Positions 21,974-32,570 of a DNA stretch of 64,000 nucleotides are shown here, piece by piece. This DNA comes from Tuctoria greenei. Its lineage: Eukaryota > Streptophyta > Magnoliopsida > Poales > Poaceae. Where the stretch lies: contig JAYESD010000002.1 of NCBI GenBank assembly GCA_036927565.1, forward strand, positions 143,971,167-144,035,166. Direction: 5' to 3'. Under the pieces are notes generated by a model. It was not told where the DNA came from. It saw nothing but the letters and a program-made list of their open reading frames with translations, and did no database searches. Both the position numbers and the translations under genes were made by a program. Position 1 is the stretch's first letter. Each line of letters opens with the position of its first letter.

Positions 21974-24254
21974 TATTTTTCATTAAAACATAGGATGCAT
22001 CAAATGTTTTAAACAGAAGTTGCTGTTGATTATGGGTCGGACTAGTCTGTATGACCGGACTTGTCCGGATGACCGGACTTGTCCGGACCACAACCGGACT
22101 AGTCCGATTTTCTTGAGAGTTCAGATTTTTAGTTTTCGAGTTACCAGGTTGTGAGGGTCCTCCCTTCACAAAGGTGATCCTTCCCTTGTCATTCTTATGA
22201 TTTCCAGCTTTTTGCTTTCCATCACAAGAGTAACCAATGCCATATTTGACATTTGGAGGTCTTTGGACCAAATATGCACTACGTGCATAGTTGATCCTCT
22301 CCTTGTCAAATATTATACATTGGGTAGGATTTTTGTCCTTCGTGGAGGTAGGGTTTTCCTTCAACCTGATGTTAGTTTTATCACATTTGCAAACATGAGC
22401 GATATTAGTTAAAGTGGGTTGAGAAGGTAGGGTTGAAGAGGAGGAAGGTTCACTAAGCTTGAGTGACTCAACCTGCACTTCAAGGATCTTGTTGACCTTG
22501 ATTTGGTCATCAAGTTGATTCTTGATTGCAACATTTGAGTTGGTTAACTCCAAGCAAGTTTTCTTGCTTGAAGCTAGCTCAAGCTCTAGTGTGTGATTTT
22601 TCTCCTTTTCAAGAACTAGAAGATTGTCAAGTTCGACATGCTTCTCCTTTTGGGAGATAATCATGTCTTCTTGACGATCAATCAGCTCTTCCTTCTCAAC
22701 AAGTTGGTTAAGCAAGAATTTCATTTTTGCAGCAGTTTTTCTATCTAAACCAATTAGCATGTCTTCATCATCACTATCTAGATCATCATCACTTGAGTAA
22801 GAATGCGAAGAAGGAGTTTTGATGTTTACCTTGCGTTTACCTTCCTTAGCCATGAGGCAAGTTCCATTTGCCTTCTTTGCACCGAGCGTGGGGAAGAATG
22901 TGAGTTTCTTGGGCATGCTTTCAATGGCTATGCTAGCCATTTCTTCTTCATCGGACGATGAGGACTCATCGTTTGAGTCCCACTCCTTTCCGATGTGTGC
23001 TTGTTCAGCTTGTTTCTTCTTCTTGAAGAACTTTTTCGGTTGAGGCTTGGATTCTTTACTCTTCTTCTTGTTGTCCTCATATGGGCAATCAACTATGAAG
23101 TGATTGTACTCACCACAATTATAGCATGCCCGCCTCATCTTCGGTTTTGTCTTCTCCTTGTATCTTCCTTCACTTGATTTTGCTCCTTGTCTTTTCTTCA
23201 TAATTCTTTTGAATTTCTTCATGAACAGAATCATATCTTCTTCGTCCAGCTCGCTGCTTTCATCATCGCTGTCCTCCTCAAACTGAGCTTCTTTTGCTTC
23301 TTTGGATAGAGGTTTGAGTGTGGATTTTAAGGCAACTCCCTTCTTCTTGGCCGATGTGAGGTCAGCTATTTCTTTGACATGCTTGGCTTGCTTCTCCATC
23401 ATCTCAAAGTTGATGATTTTGCCGAGCAGTTCATCCGGAGTCATTTTCTTGTATCCAGGACTTTCTCGGATCATAGAACAGAGTGTGACGTTGCGAGGCA
23501 TAAAGGCTCTAAGGATGAGCTTCACAACCTCGTGATCATTCCATTTTTTGCTACCATACGATCGAACCTTGTTCACAAGAGTCTTTAGTCTGTTGTACAT
23601 GTCCTGGGGGGATTCATCTTCCTCAATCGCGAACCTTCCTAGTTCGCCTTCAATCATTTCAATCTTTGCCTCCCGCACATGCCGGTCACCTTCATGTGCT
23701 GTCTGTAGCGTGTCCCAGATTTCTTTGGCAATTTCCAATCCATCCACCTTTGTGAATTCATCTCTACTTAGAGATGAGGTGATAACGGCTGCGGCTTGGG
23801 CATTCCTGTGGATGGCTTGCTCTTGACTTGGCGTGAGCTCTTCATCGTCATCAGGGATGTTTATTCCTGTGCACACAATATGCCATAAACTTGGATTAAG
23901 GGAAATCAAGTGCATCTTCATGTTTTGCCTCCACATGGAGTAATCACTCCCATCGAAGTGTGGGGCTTTTCCGAGAGGAATAGATAGATAATGACTGCTG
24001 TTAGAATTTAAACGGTCATAATTAAAAGGATATCGGGAGTAGTCGGTGTGACTACTCCCCTTCTTCTTTTCTTCAACTTTAGCTTTCCCTTTGGAAAGTG
24101 CTTTCTTTCGGAGCAGTGCTTTCAGCTCCAATGTCTCCTCATCATCATCATCGAAGTCTTGGATGGCTTCGAGATACCTTTCTAGCTTTTGGTGCTTGTC
24201 ATGGTTCATTTCTTCCTGGGTGTTGATTTTCTGGACTTCCTTCATGTCCGACAT
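21840..24254 (-). CDS. Sire-young gag (804 aa) with CCHC knuckle and coiled coil
   Basis: The open frame extends up through the primer site, but the first ATG is at 24254, about 50 bases inside the element. An N-terminal acidic/basic stretch is followed by a UBN2-type gag core (PHFDGSDYSMWRQNMKMHL, then IWDTLQTAHEGDRHVREAKI). One zinc knuckle, CYNCGEYNHFIVDC, follows, then acidic and Lys-rich segments and a long coiled coil (VEKEELIDRQEDMIISQKEK). Near the end is a repeat of RTSPV units, encoded by palindromic motifs at 22038-22106. The C-terminus HVWVPKCIVTNLQGPKQAW is typical of Sirevirus gag. It forms the virus-like particle and binds RNA. Confidence 0.93.
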   Translation of the reverse strand: MSDMKEVQKINTQEEMNHDKHQKLERYLEAIQDFDDDDEETLELKALLRKKALSKGKAKVEEKKKGSSHTDYSRYPFNYDRLNSNSSHYLSIPLGKAPHFDGSDYSMWRQNMKMHLISLNPSLWHIVCTGINIPDDDEELTPSQEQAIHRNAQAAAVITSSLSRDEFTKVDGLEIAKEIWDTLQTAHEGDRHVREAKIEMIEGELGRFAIEEDESPQDMYNRLKTLVNKVRSYGSKKWNDHEVVKLILRAFMPRNVTLCSMIRESPGYKKMTPDELLGKIINFEMMEKQAKHVKEIADLTSAKKKGVALKSTLKPLSKEAKEAQFEEDSDDESSELDEEDMILFMKKFKRIMKKRQGAKSSEGRYKEKTKPKMRRACYNCGEYNHFIVDCPYEDNKKKSKESKPQPKKFFKKKKQAEQAHIGKEWDSNDESSSSDEEEMASIAIESMPKKLTFFPTLGAKKANGTCLMAKEGKRKVNIKTPSSHSYSSDDDLDSDDEDMLIGLDRKTAAKMKFLLNQLVEKEELIDRQEDMIISQKEKHVELDNLLVLEKEKNHTLELELASSKKTCLELTNSNVAIKNQLDDQIKVNKILEVQVESLKLSEPSSSSTLPSQPTLTNIAHVCKCDKTNIRLKENPTSTKDKNPTQCIIFDKERINYARSAYLVQRPPNVKYGIGYSCDGKQKAGNHKNDKGRITFVKGGPSQPGNSKTKNLNSQENRTSPVVVRTSPVIRTSPVIQTSPTHNQQQLLFKTFDASYVLMKNNVGKVYAYYAGPRHGNTKSHVWVPKCIVTNLQGPKQAWVPKTKA
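22038..22106. repeat. Palindromic motifs inside the Sire-young gag frame
   Basis: Four units of the LTR motif (one imperfect CGGACTAGTCTG, two CCGGACTTGTCCGG and one CCGGACTAGTCCG) lie in tandem. On the minus strand they encode RTSPV-type repeats. Confidence 0.85.
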
Positions 24255-24292
24255 GATCTCTTCGAGTGGTTGCACTCTTTCTTGAAGAACCT

Positions 24293-24304
24293 GCTCTGAT
24301 ACCA
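24293..24304 (-). promoter_or_regulatory. Sire-young primer binding site
   Basis: The minus strand reads TGGTATCAGAGC, two bases inside the LTR edge; complementary to initiator tRNA-Met. Confidence 0.93.
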
Positions 24305-24306
24305 AT

Positions 24307-25866
24307 TGAATGTAGGCCTAGAGGGGGGGTGAATAGGCCTTCTTGAATTTTTTCGGTTCCTGTAGCACTTCAACAAAAAGGTTAAATCCAGATATATCGG
24401 ACTAGTCCGGTAAAGTGCGGACTAGTCCGGATTTCACGGGCTAGGTTGATCAAGTTAGGTCAATTTGATTGTTTCGTTGTCGTTTGCAGCGGAAATATAA
24501 ACCATAATGACAGTTCAATAGTTGAATGTTAAGTTTTATTGCAAGTATGATTCTTGTTCACTATTTAACTTCAATTCAACAAAATGAATCAAACCCTAGA
24601 TAATGTTGATCAACTAGAATGATGAACACAAACGAACAAGACACAAGATTTATCCCGTGGTTCGGTTACCACGAAGGCAGCCTACGTCCACGTTGAGGAG
24701 CCCACAAAAGGACCGGGTCTTTACCAACCCTTCCCTCGTCGGATCGCCACGAAGGCCAATCCTCTTCCACTAATCACACAGGGGTAAATCACCAAGTTGA
24801 AGGGGCGATCTCACAAGTTGAGAGCTCCCTTGATTACAAGTTTCAAAACCACCAATAACACACTTCGAAATATACAATTGAGATGCAAGAGTGTGTTAGA
24901 GATTCAAACCAAGAGCTCAATCGTGTGCAAAGTGCCTCTCCAATGATCTACAAGTGATCTTCAAAAGATTGATCGATTTTGCACTCAACTTCGTGGAGAG
25001 AGATGGTTTTTGAGTCTCTTGGGAGGTGTGACGGCGCTAGGGTTCGAGAGAGATTAAAAGTGGGCCATCCACCTCTATTTATATGGGGTTTCTAGACATT
25101 ACCGTTAGGGTTTAGAAAGATCGGACTAGTCAGTGGTGGAGACCGGACTAGTCCGGTGTGCTGTGTGAAGCAAACCCTAAGTGTCCAGGAATATCGGACT
25201 AGTCCGATTGAAAGACGGACTTGTCCGATTTCGTTGCTGGAAATCTTCGGACTTGTCCGGTTGACATCGGACTTGTCCGGACCTGTGAAACCCTAAGTGT
25301 TTTGAACGACAAGTCCGCACTTGGAGGACTTGTCCGATTTAGAACAGAGTGTAAATCGGACTAGTCCGTGTAGTCACCGGACTTGTCCGAAGTGGATCAG
25401 AAAGGGAATCGGACTAGTCCGGTAGTGACCGGACTTGTCCGATCTAGTGACTTGTGCATTGTTTTGAGGACTAGTCCGCACTGGGGAGGACTAGTCCGAA
25501 GTGGAACAGAAAGATATCGGACTAGTCCGGTGGGGACCGGACTTGTCCGATCTTGTGCAGAATGTGATATCGGACTAGTCCGGTTGATATCGGACTAGTC
25601 CGGTCCTGTATGGTTTTGTGCATTGTGTGTGTGTGATAAAGTGAGATTGAGCTCTTGGGTGTGTTTCCTTAACACACTCCATACATACTAATCTACTAAT
25701 TTCTTCTTCTTGAGCTCAAATTCATTCTCCTTCTTAATTTCCCACTTTTTGGCATTTTACTCATTTTCCAGCATCTTCCTGCATTCATCTCAACAAACGG
25801 ATTAGGATCCCAATTGCTTGTCATAAATCATCCAAAACCCACAAGGGAGTCCTAGATGCACTTTCA
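24307..25866 (-). repeat. Sire-young 5' LTR
   Basis: Same length and boundaries as the left LTR, with two visible differences. One of them changes the palindrome closest to the TATA box, at 25122, from CGGACTAGTCCG to CGGACTAGTCAG. The TATA box is at 25076-25083 and the palindrome cluster at 25122-25602. Confidence 0.95.
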
Positions 25867-25871
25867 AGACC
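25867..25871. repeat. Target-site duplication of Sire-young, right copy
   Basis: AGACC, matching 14038-14042. Repeat text of Tat-A continues from here. Confidence 0.92.
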
Positions 25872-28075
25872 CCTAGTGTACAAGTTATCGCAAGAGGACC
25901 CTGTTAGCAACAAGTATGTGGCATGAAAGTTTACTCACTTATACGTGCTTGGTGCTGTCGTTCACGTTCTGGGACGTCCACGGTAGGCCCCTTGGGAGGT
26001 TCCAGAGCTGTGTGCTCTAGTATCCTCCACCGTCGTCGTAGAGTCGTCGACGGCAGGCCCCTTGGGAAGTGCCAGAGCTGGCTGCTCTGGTATCGCCCAC
26101 CATCGTCGTAGAGTCGTCAACGGCAAGCCCCTTGGGGGGTGCCGGAGCTGGCTGCTCAGGCGTCGCCCACAATCGTCGTTGAGACGTCGACGGTCCGACG
26201 TCGCCCACCACCATCATGGAGACGTCGAAGGAACACTCCTGGTGTACAGGCTATCGCAAGAGAACCCTGTTAGCAACAAGTGCAGGGCAGGAGACTTTAC
26301 TCACTTATCCACGCTTGGTGCTGTCGTTGACGTTCTGGGACGTCGATGGCAGGCCCCTTGCGAAGGTGCCATAGCTGGCTGCTCTGGCGTCGCCTACCAT
26401 CGTTGTGGAGACGTCGACGACATGCCCATTGGGAGGTGCCGGAGCTGGCTGCTCTGGCGTCACCCACCATCATTGTAGAGTCGTCAACGGTAGGCCCCTT
26501 GGGGGGGTGCTGAAGCTTGCTGCTCCGACGTCGCCCACCATCGTCATTGAGACGTCAACGGTGGGCCCCTTGGGAGGTGCCGATGCTGGCTGCTCCAATA
26601 TTGCCCACCATCATCGTGGAGATGTCGATGACAGGCCCCTCGGGAGTTGCTGGAGCTGGCTGCTCTGGCATCGCCCACCATCATCGTAGAGTCGTCGACG
26701 GCATGCCCCTTGGGGGGTGCTGGAGCTGGCTGCTCCGGTGTCACCCACCATCATCGTTGAGATGCCAACGGTCCGGCTTCGCCCAACACCATCGGGGAGA
26801 CGTCGATGACAGACTCCTGGTGTACAGGCTATCGCAAGAGAACCCTATTAGCAACAAGTGCGGAGTAGGAGAGTTTACTCACATATCCACACTTGGTGTT
26901 GGCGTTGACATTATGGGACATCGACGGCAGGCCCCTTGCGAAGGTGGTAGAGCAGGCTGCTCCGGCGTCGCCCACTATCGTTGTGGAGACGTCAACAGCG
27001 GGCCCTTTGGGAGGTACTGGAGCTGGGTGCTCCAGCATCATTCATCGTCATCGTAGAGTCGTCGACGGCATGCCCCTTGGGAGGTGCCGGAGCTGGCTGC
27101 TTTGGTGTCGCCCACGTTGTCGTAGAGTCGTCAACGGTAGGCCCCTTGAGCGGTGCCGGAGCTAGATGCTTTCGTGTCGCCCACCATCGTCGTTGAGATG
27201 TCGACGGTCTGATGTCACCCACCACCGTCATGGAGATGTTGATGGCAGGCTCCTAGTGTATAGGTTATCCGCGCTTGGTGCTTGCGTTGACGTTCTGTGA
27301 CGTCGACAGCAGGCCCCTTGTGAAGTGCTAGAGCTGGCTACTTTGGCGTCACCCACCATTGTCGTTGAGACGTCGACGGCAGGCCCCTTGGGAAGTGCCA
27401 GATCTGGAAGCTCTGATGTTGCCTACCACCATCGTGGAGACGTCGACGGTAGGCCCCTTGGGAGGTGCCGGAGCTGGACGCTCTGGTGTTGCCCACCATT
27501 GTCAGTGAGACGTTGATGGTAGGCCCCTGATGTACAGGCTATCACAAAAGAACCCTGTTAGCAACAAGTGCGGGGTAGGAGAGTTTACTCACTTATTCAC
27601 GCTTGGTGTTGTCATTAACATTATGGGACGTCAACGGCAGGCCCCTTGGAAGTTGCTGGAGCTGGCTGCTCCGGCGTCGCCCACCATCGTCGTGGAGGAC
27701 GTCGACGGCATTGCCCACCATCGTCGTAGAGGTGTCAACGGCAGGCCCCTTGGGAGGTGCCGGAGTTGGACGCTCTGGCATCGCCCCCAATCGTTGTTGA
27801 GATGTCGATGAGAGGCCCATGTTGTACAGGCTATCACAAAAGAACCGTGTTAGCAACAAGTGCGGGGTAAGAGAGTTTACTCACTTATCCTCGCTTGGTG
27901 CTGGCATTGACGTTCTGGGACATCGACGCAGACCCCTTGCAAAGTGTCGGAGCTGGCTGCTCTGGTGTTGCCTACCACCGTTGTCGAGACGTCGACGGAA
28001 GGCCCCCTGGGAGGTGCCGGAGCAGGGTGCTCTGGTGTTGTCCACCATCGTCACTGGGTCACCGATGGTAGGCCT
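25872..28075. repeat. 70-bp minisatellite of Tat-A with higher-order units
   Basis: About 20 units of the form GTCGACGGCAGGCCCCTTGG...GCCGGAGCTGGCTGCTCCGG...CGCCCACCATCGTCG, spaced 70 bp apart within runs (for example at 26424, 26493, 26563, 26634 and 26704). Runs are separated by a unique-looking spacer with TGTACAGGCTATCGCAAGAG and AACAAGTGCGG, at 25878, 26241, 26821, 27533 and 27824, with a partial one near 27255. Both strands are open over long stretches, but the encoded peptides are repetitive and I do not call genes. Confidence 0.9.
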
Positions 28076-28860
28076 CCTGGTGGTGCTGGATTTTGATGCT
28101 TGCTGGTTTGTCCTGCACATAGAAACAGGGGGGACTAGCCTTGCTTGTCGATCATACTTGTTCCTTTCCTTAGCTCTATCATGTAGTACTGTACTGGACC
28201 AACACACGCGGATTGGGTAATTCGAAGCATTGGTGCTCTGGGGTCTGCTCCTGCCATCTTTAGGGTGTGAGCTTTCTGGTTCGCGTACTCAGCTGTAGCA
28301 CTGGGAGCTTGGGCGTGTATGCTTAGGGTGCAGGACCAGGCTAAGCAATTTACACCCCCTGGGCCTCCTGCTCGGCACAAACCTTTCCTAGTAAGCCTTC
28401 TGGCGCCACAGGACCCTAATGACGAGAGCAGCGAGAAGAAACCCTCACACACTACAGGTACCTCAAGTGAACCAGCCTGTAGCTGGACTGCATGACTCTA
28501 GCAAGGATGAGTTACAGAGCATATAACTGTGAATATGAAGGTAACATACGATAAATGAGGCTAGTATGGTATGCTCATAAAATTAATGAGTAATTAAATG
28601 AACAATGTTTTTAAGAAAGCATTAAGTAAAACACTGATTTTTTTTATCGGAGTTCATAGGGGGAGTCAGGCTTTTACAAAAGAGGGCAACAACGTGCTTT
28701 CGGATGATGAGGGAGGAAGGATCTACTGGCTTAGGGTTCAGAACCAAGCTAAGCTGACTGCACATCTGGACCTGACCCTCCCAGGTCTCGGTTGTCTTAG
28801 TGCAGCTCCTAGGTCCTATGAAAACCTTTACATTGTCCTACTTAAACTTAATATTTAAAA
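28076..28860. other. Tat-A spacer between 70-bp repeats and the protease remnant
   Basis: No supported gene. Short ORFs here (for example 28598-28858) show no recognisable motif. Pol should lie in this interval in an intact element and is absent. The phrase ACCAAGCTAAGCTGAC near 28745 resembles ACCAGGCTAAGTCGAT of Tat-B near 50835, which supports common ancestry. Confidence 0.6.
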
Positions 28861-28974
28861 TAGGGTGCCCAAGGCTCTAAGGCAGCTGTCATGGTTGTAG
28901 TGCAACCTTGCTATCAAAACCTCACAGAGAGGAGATGAGCGAGCGTCCCTACCTCCTGCCCCTGTCGCCCGTCT

Positions 28975-29640
28975 TGCGGGTGGTATGAGCAGTGCTGGGA
29001 CTGAGTTCAGCAGCTTTGATGGGGACATCGATGCCGCCGGAGGGCTACAGTCGGGGTGCAACGGGTGCTCCGCGCGAATGTGAATTCGGTGGAGGCCGAT
29101 TTGATCCAGTGCCGTCTGGGGTGGGCACCGGGTCTACTGAAAGGGCTTGGAGCTGCTCCAAGGCCAATACCGCGGTGGTGCAGACTCCGCAGATCTTTAG
29201 TACGCTGGAGGGGGTTGGCATCTTTAGGACAAGGTATCCGTAGTGGGCTACAGCCATGAATTAGTACAGGGCCAACCTGCCAATGATGGCGTTGAAGGGG
29301 AGGCTAAAATCGGCAACGTCGAAGAGGATGCTCTCCGTCCTGTAGTTGTCGGGCGTCCCTTAGCTTACCCGGAGATGGATGTTGCCGTATGGGATGATGC
29401 TCCCTGGTCCCACACCTGAGAATGGGCTCGAGGGGGTGAGCTTGGACACCGGGATCTGCAACTCCTCGAAGGCCGCACTCATGAGGAGGTTGAGGACGGC
29501 CTCACCATCTATCTAGACATAGTGGAGCTCGACATTGGCTATGGTGGGGGCAACCAGAAGAGGTAGGACCCCTGTCTCGGCCATGTTCTTGGGGCTGTCA
29601 GAGGCGTCGAAGCTGATCGGCGTCTCCTTCTAGTGGTGAT
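28975..29640 (-). pseudogene. Tat-A protease remnant, several stops
   Basis: Translated on the minus strand, it shows the retropepsin region in order: a segment before the active site (VLPLLVAPTIANVELHYV), a stop, IDGEAVLNLLMSAAF at the active site, FSGVGPGSIIPYGNIHLRV, a stop, ADFSLPFNAIIGRLALY, a stop, and FMAVAHYGYLVLKMPTPS. The usual DGG/DSG is replaced by DGE. Three in-frame stops show it is dead. Neither RT nor anything else of pol follows. Confidence 0.78.
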
Positions 29641-31610
29641 GTTGCACCGGAGTGGGCACGGGGGCTATCGAAGCCACCGCCCAACGAAGGGTTTTGACCA
29701 CGTTCCGGGACGCGAGATCCCAAGACCCTCCGAAGATGATGTGGAGGGTCTTGCGACGCTCCTGGTTGCTACTGGCGTCGGAGTCCTCGTCTTGGTGGAC
29801 CACATTGACTGCCCGCTCTTACTTCTGGTACTCCAGCTCCTCGTCATCATCGACCTTGGGGTCGACCTTCTGCTTGCCTTCCCGCTGGCGGAAGGGCGTG
29901 CCGTCCGGCACTGCTGTGCCCGCTCTTGGTAACAATCGGTGCACCTTTTTTATCTCCCAGCACTGGCTCGTGGTGTGTAAGCGAGTCTTGTGCACCGCGC
30001 AGCGCTCGATGTCTTCATCAGTGGCAGGTGTCTGACGAGGGCACTTCTCTGGGCGTGGAGGTTTGCCTCCCCGGTCGCGGCTGCCGCCGCGATGGGGGAC
30101 CCATGCAGCGGCTTGTTCTGGCCGCCACTCAAGTTCTTGTTCTTCTTCTTTCCGCTACCAGGGTTAATGACACCTTCCCTAGTCTGGCCGACCCAACCCC
30201 CTCTGGGGGCGGGCTGAGCGTGCTAGTCGCCGCCTTCTGCCGCCCTGGCGCACCGGTCAACGATGGAGAAGAGCTCGGAGACATCTTGCACGTTGTGTGT
30301 GGCTAACTTATCGAGCATCTTGTGGTCACGCACTCCCTGGCGGAATGCCACTATGATAGAGGCATTCGGGGTTTTGGGGATCGAGTTACTTACTGGGGAG
30401 AAACGCTGGATGAATGATCGCAACGTCTGCTTGGGTTGATGTCGCACAACGTGGAGGTCGAGTTCGGTGCCGGGGCGCGTGTAGGAGCTACCGAAGTTTG
30501 TCGTGAACTGTCGACATAACTCATCCTAAGAGTTTATAGACCCCTTGTGAAGGTTCATCAGCCACGAGTGAGCCGATCCAGTCTGGGCGGCCGAAAAGTA
30601 GTTCGCCAGGATGGTCTCATCCGCCCCTGCAGCAAGGAGCATCATGATGTAGATCTGTAGGAATTCCGCCAGGTTAATGCTTCTGTCGAACCTCTCCGGC
30701 ACATGTGGACAGAACTTGCATGGCCATGTCATGGTGCGGAGGTGCGGAGCCAACACTGTGCAGCCTCCGATGGGCCTCATCGGGGAGGCATACAAGGTAG
30801 CATACCCCAAAGGGGGTCTGCTGGACGACGTGCGGCACCTGTGGGACCTACGGTTGTGGTACTGGTTGTGCCATGCGTTGCTGCAATGGTACTGGGTGCG
30901 CCAAGTACTGTTGTTGCATGTCCTGCTGCACTGAGTACTGTAGGGGAGCTGTCGAGCTGGCATACTCCTGGTCAGGTGGCGGGGGGTTTACCTGCAGCGC
31001 ACCTTGGATGGAGGATGCATCGTGAATAGGGCATTGAGGGCCATATTCGGCTTTGAGGTTGCACCGCGTCTCTCACTGCCGCTCGATGATGACACAGCTG
31101 TCCATGTCAGCTTGATGACGGTCAAGCTCAGCCCTGAGGTCCTCTGTGGGGAGCCACCCAACACTCATAGGCTCGGAGGAGCGGGAGTTGGCGGTGCGAC
31201 TCGATGGACGGCGTGCGTGATAGTGACACGAGGTGCCTTCCCCTGTTGGGGGAGTTGATGGCAACGACTACGAAGTGGTCGATGTCTTGGACCCACTGCT
31301 GAGTCGTCCCTTGAGAGGCGTTCAATGATGGTGGGTGGTGGAGGAGAGCTCTGGCTGCCACCAAAGCGCTCTCCGGGCTTGCTGTTGGTGGTGCCAGTGC
31401 ACCCGACTGTGCCAGGGCGTGTCCCGATGTGTCATCTTGGCTAGCTGTACCTGCACAGGGGCGAGACGGACCATAGAGAGCCGCTTGAGCGAAGGATCTG
31501 GTCACCGAATGACGGCCGCTAAAACCGCCTTCCACGCGCCTGATGAACACCATGGTTGTTAAAGCGCTACCACATTTTTGACGGAAAAAGCCCCTACCTG
31601 GCGCGCCAAA
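29641..31610 (-). pseudogene. Tat-A gag, frameshifted
   Basis: The gag core is clear on the minus strand: WPCKFCPHVPERFDRS, FLQIYIMMLLAAGADE, SAHSWLMNLHKGSINS, then a stop, and RSFIQRFSPVSNSIPKTPN with ATHNVQDVSELFSIVDRCAR. The N-terminus (31610 to about 31128) and middle lie in other frames, so at least two frameshifts exist. A C-x-H-x10-C-like motif (CAVHKTRLHTTSQC) follows near 30000. The core matches the gag of RIRE2-type grass gypsy elements, recalled from memory. Confidence 0.82.
31591..31608 (-). promoter_or_regulatory. Tat-A primer binding site
   Basis: The minus strand reads TGGCGCGCCAGGTAGGGG two bases inside the LTR edge. It is the usual site of many grass Tat-type elements; I do not assign the tRNA. 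Confidence 0.75.
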
Positions 31611-31866
31611 TGTCAAAGTGTTAGAGCGACACTTCGCTCGGATCTGCTAAGGAGCAGCCCACAGAGGTTCTTTGTTTGGTGGGGCTTAGGCCTCAATCAA
31701 GTTTACTAGCAGATGGAGTTAGAGACAATGGTTTTTACGTGGTTCGGGCCGCAAGAAGCGTAACACCCTACTCAATGGTGGATTGTATTGCTGGTGAGTG
31801 TGTATGCATGTGTGTGTGCATCGGGGATTCTGAGTCTGGTCCTTTGTAACGGTGGCGGTCCGGACC

Positions 31867-31873
31867 TTTTATA
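31867..31873 (-). promoter_or_regulatory. TATA box of Tat-A LTR
   Basis: The minus strand reads TATAAAA in the context CTATAAAAGGTCCG. Confidence 0.65.
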
Positions 31874-32404
31874 GACAAGGTCGGACGCCTTACAAGTGGG
31901 GTCCCGGGGCCTGACAGGTGGTCCTGGGGCGATCTTATCCTAAAGATCTAAGGCTTATTCTGTAAGCTTTCTCTGATGTGGACTTGAAGACTTGCTGTCT
32001 TGCCGCCTGCATTGTCAGTAGCCCAAGCTGCCGTTGCTGACATTGGCAGGGGATCTCCCGTCCAACTGTCTCTGTCGCCATAAGCTACCCACTTGGTGGA
32101 GTTGATAGGCCTGCGGCACCTTCACTGTGATGCGATTGGTTGCAGCGGTACTTGACATTAGGCGTGCGCTGCGCCATGCGTCTGGGGAAGCCACGTATCT
32201 TCAATCCTTGACAGGGACAAGGTGCATCGTCCTCTTAACTCCCCCATCCCTTCGCCCAGGGCAAGTGGCTGGACTATGGAACAGCTCGGGAGCTCACCTA
32301 TGCAGGGAGGTCAGATCCCGCCTTGCGAACGACGTCGCAGCTCAGGAGCTCACCTATGCGGGGATGGCTAGGCCTCGTCCTCCTGGATATGCGTCGATGC
32401 CGAG

Positions 32405-32570
32405 ATCTCACCTCCGTGGTGGAGATTAGGTCCCGCCTTGTGATATACGTGGCAGCGCCAGAGCCCACCCATTCAGGAGGTGGTCCGCCTGATGTCTCTA
32501 TCCACGTGGTAGCTCTGGAACCCTTCCTCATGGGGAGGAGGGGTCCTTACTTGCTGGATACGTGGTTTAC
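32405..32570. promoter_or_regulatory. Degenerate ACGT-box repeats in Tat-A LTR
   Basis: TACGTG at 32446, CACGTG at 32503 and TACGTG at 32559, spaced 56-57 bp, with a decayed unit (CCGTGG) near 32414. Same type as the G-box array of the Tat-B LTR. Confidence 0.7.

Larger units (their letters stand above)
14043..25866 (-). mobile_element. Sire-young: complete Opie/Ji-like Sirevirus, 11,824 bp
   Basis: Two 1560-bp LTRs (14043-15602 and 24307-25866) flank gag, pol and an extra ORF, all on the minus strand and all open. A primer site (24293-24304) and polypurine tract (15603-15616) border the LTRs, and the element is bounded by AGACC duplications. By eye the LTRs differ at two positions only (near 14849/25109 and 14868/25132). 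With the commonly used grass LTR rate of 1.3e-8 per site per year this gives roughly 50,000 years. Pol similarity to maize Opie/Ji is recognised from memory. It may be autonomous, or was until very recently. Confidence 0.95.

Noticed and set aside
21658..24285. Plus-strand ORFs across Sire-young gag and pol (for example 20802-21185 and 22819-23043)
   Set aside because: They are shadows of the intact minus-strand genes and have no motif of their own.
25923..28220. Many overlapping ORFs on both strands in the 70-bp repeats
   Set aside because: They are translations of the minisatellite in several frames and carry no domain.
28598..28858. Small ORF of 86 codons in the Tat-A spacer
   Set aside because: No motif, no homologue in Tat-B at the equivalent place, and the length is within chance.
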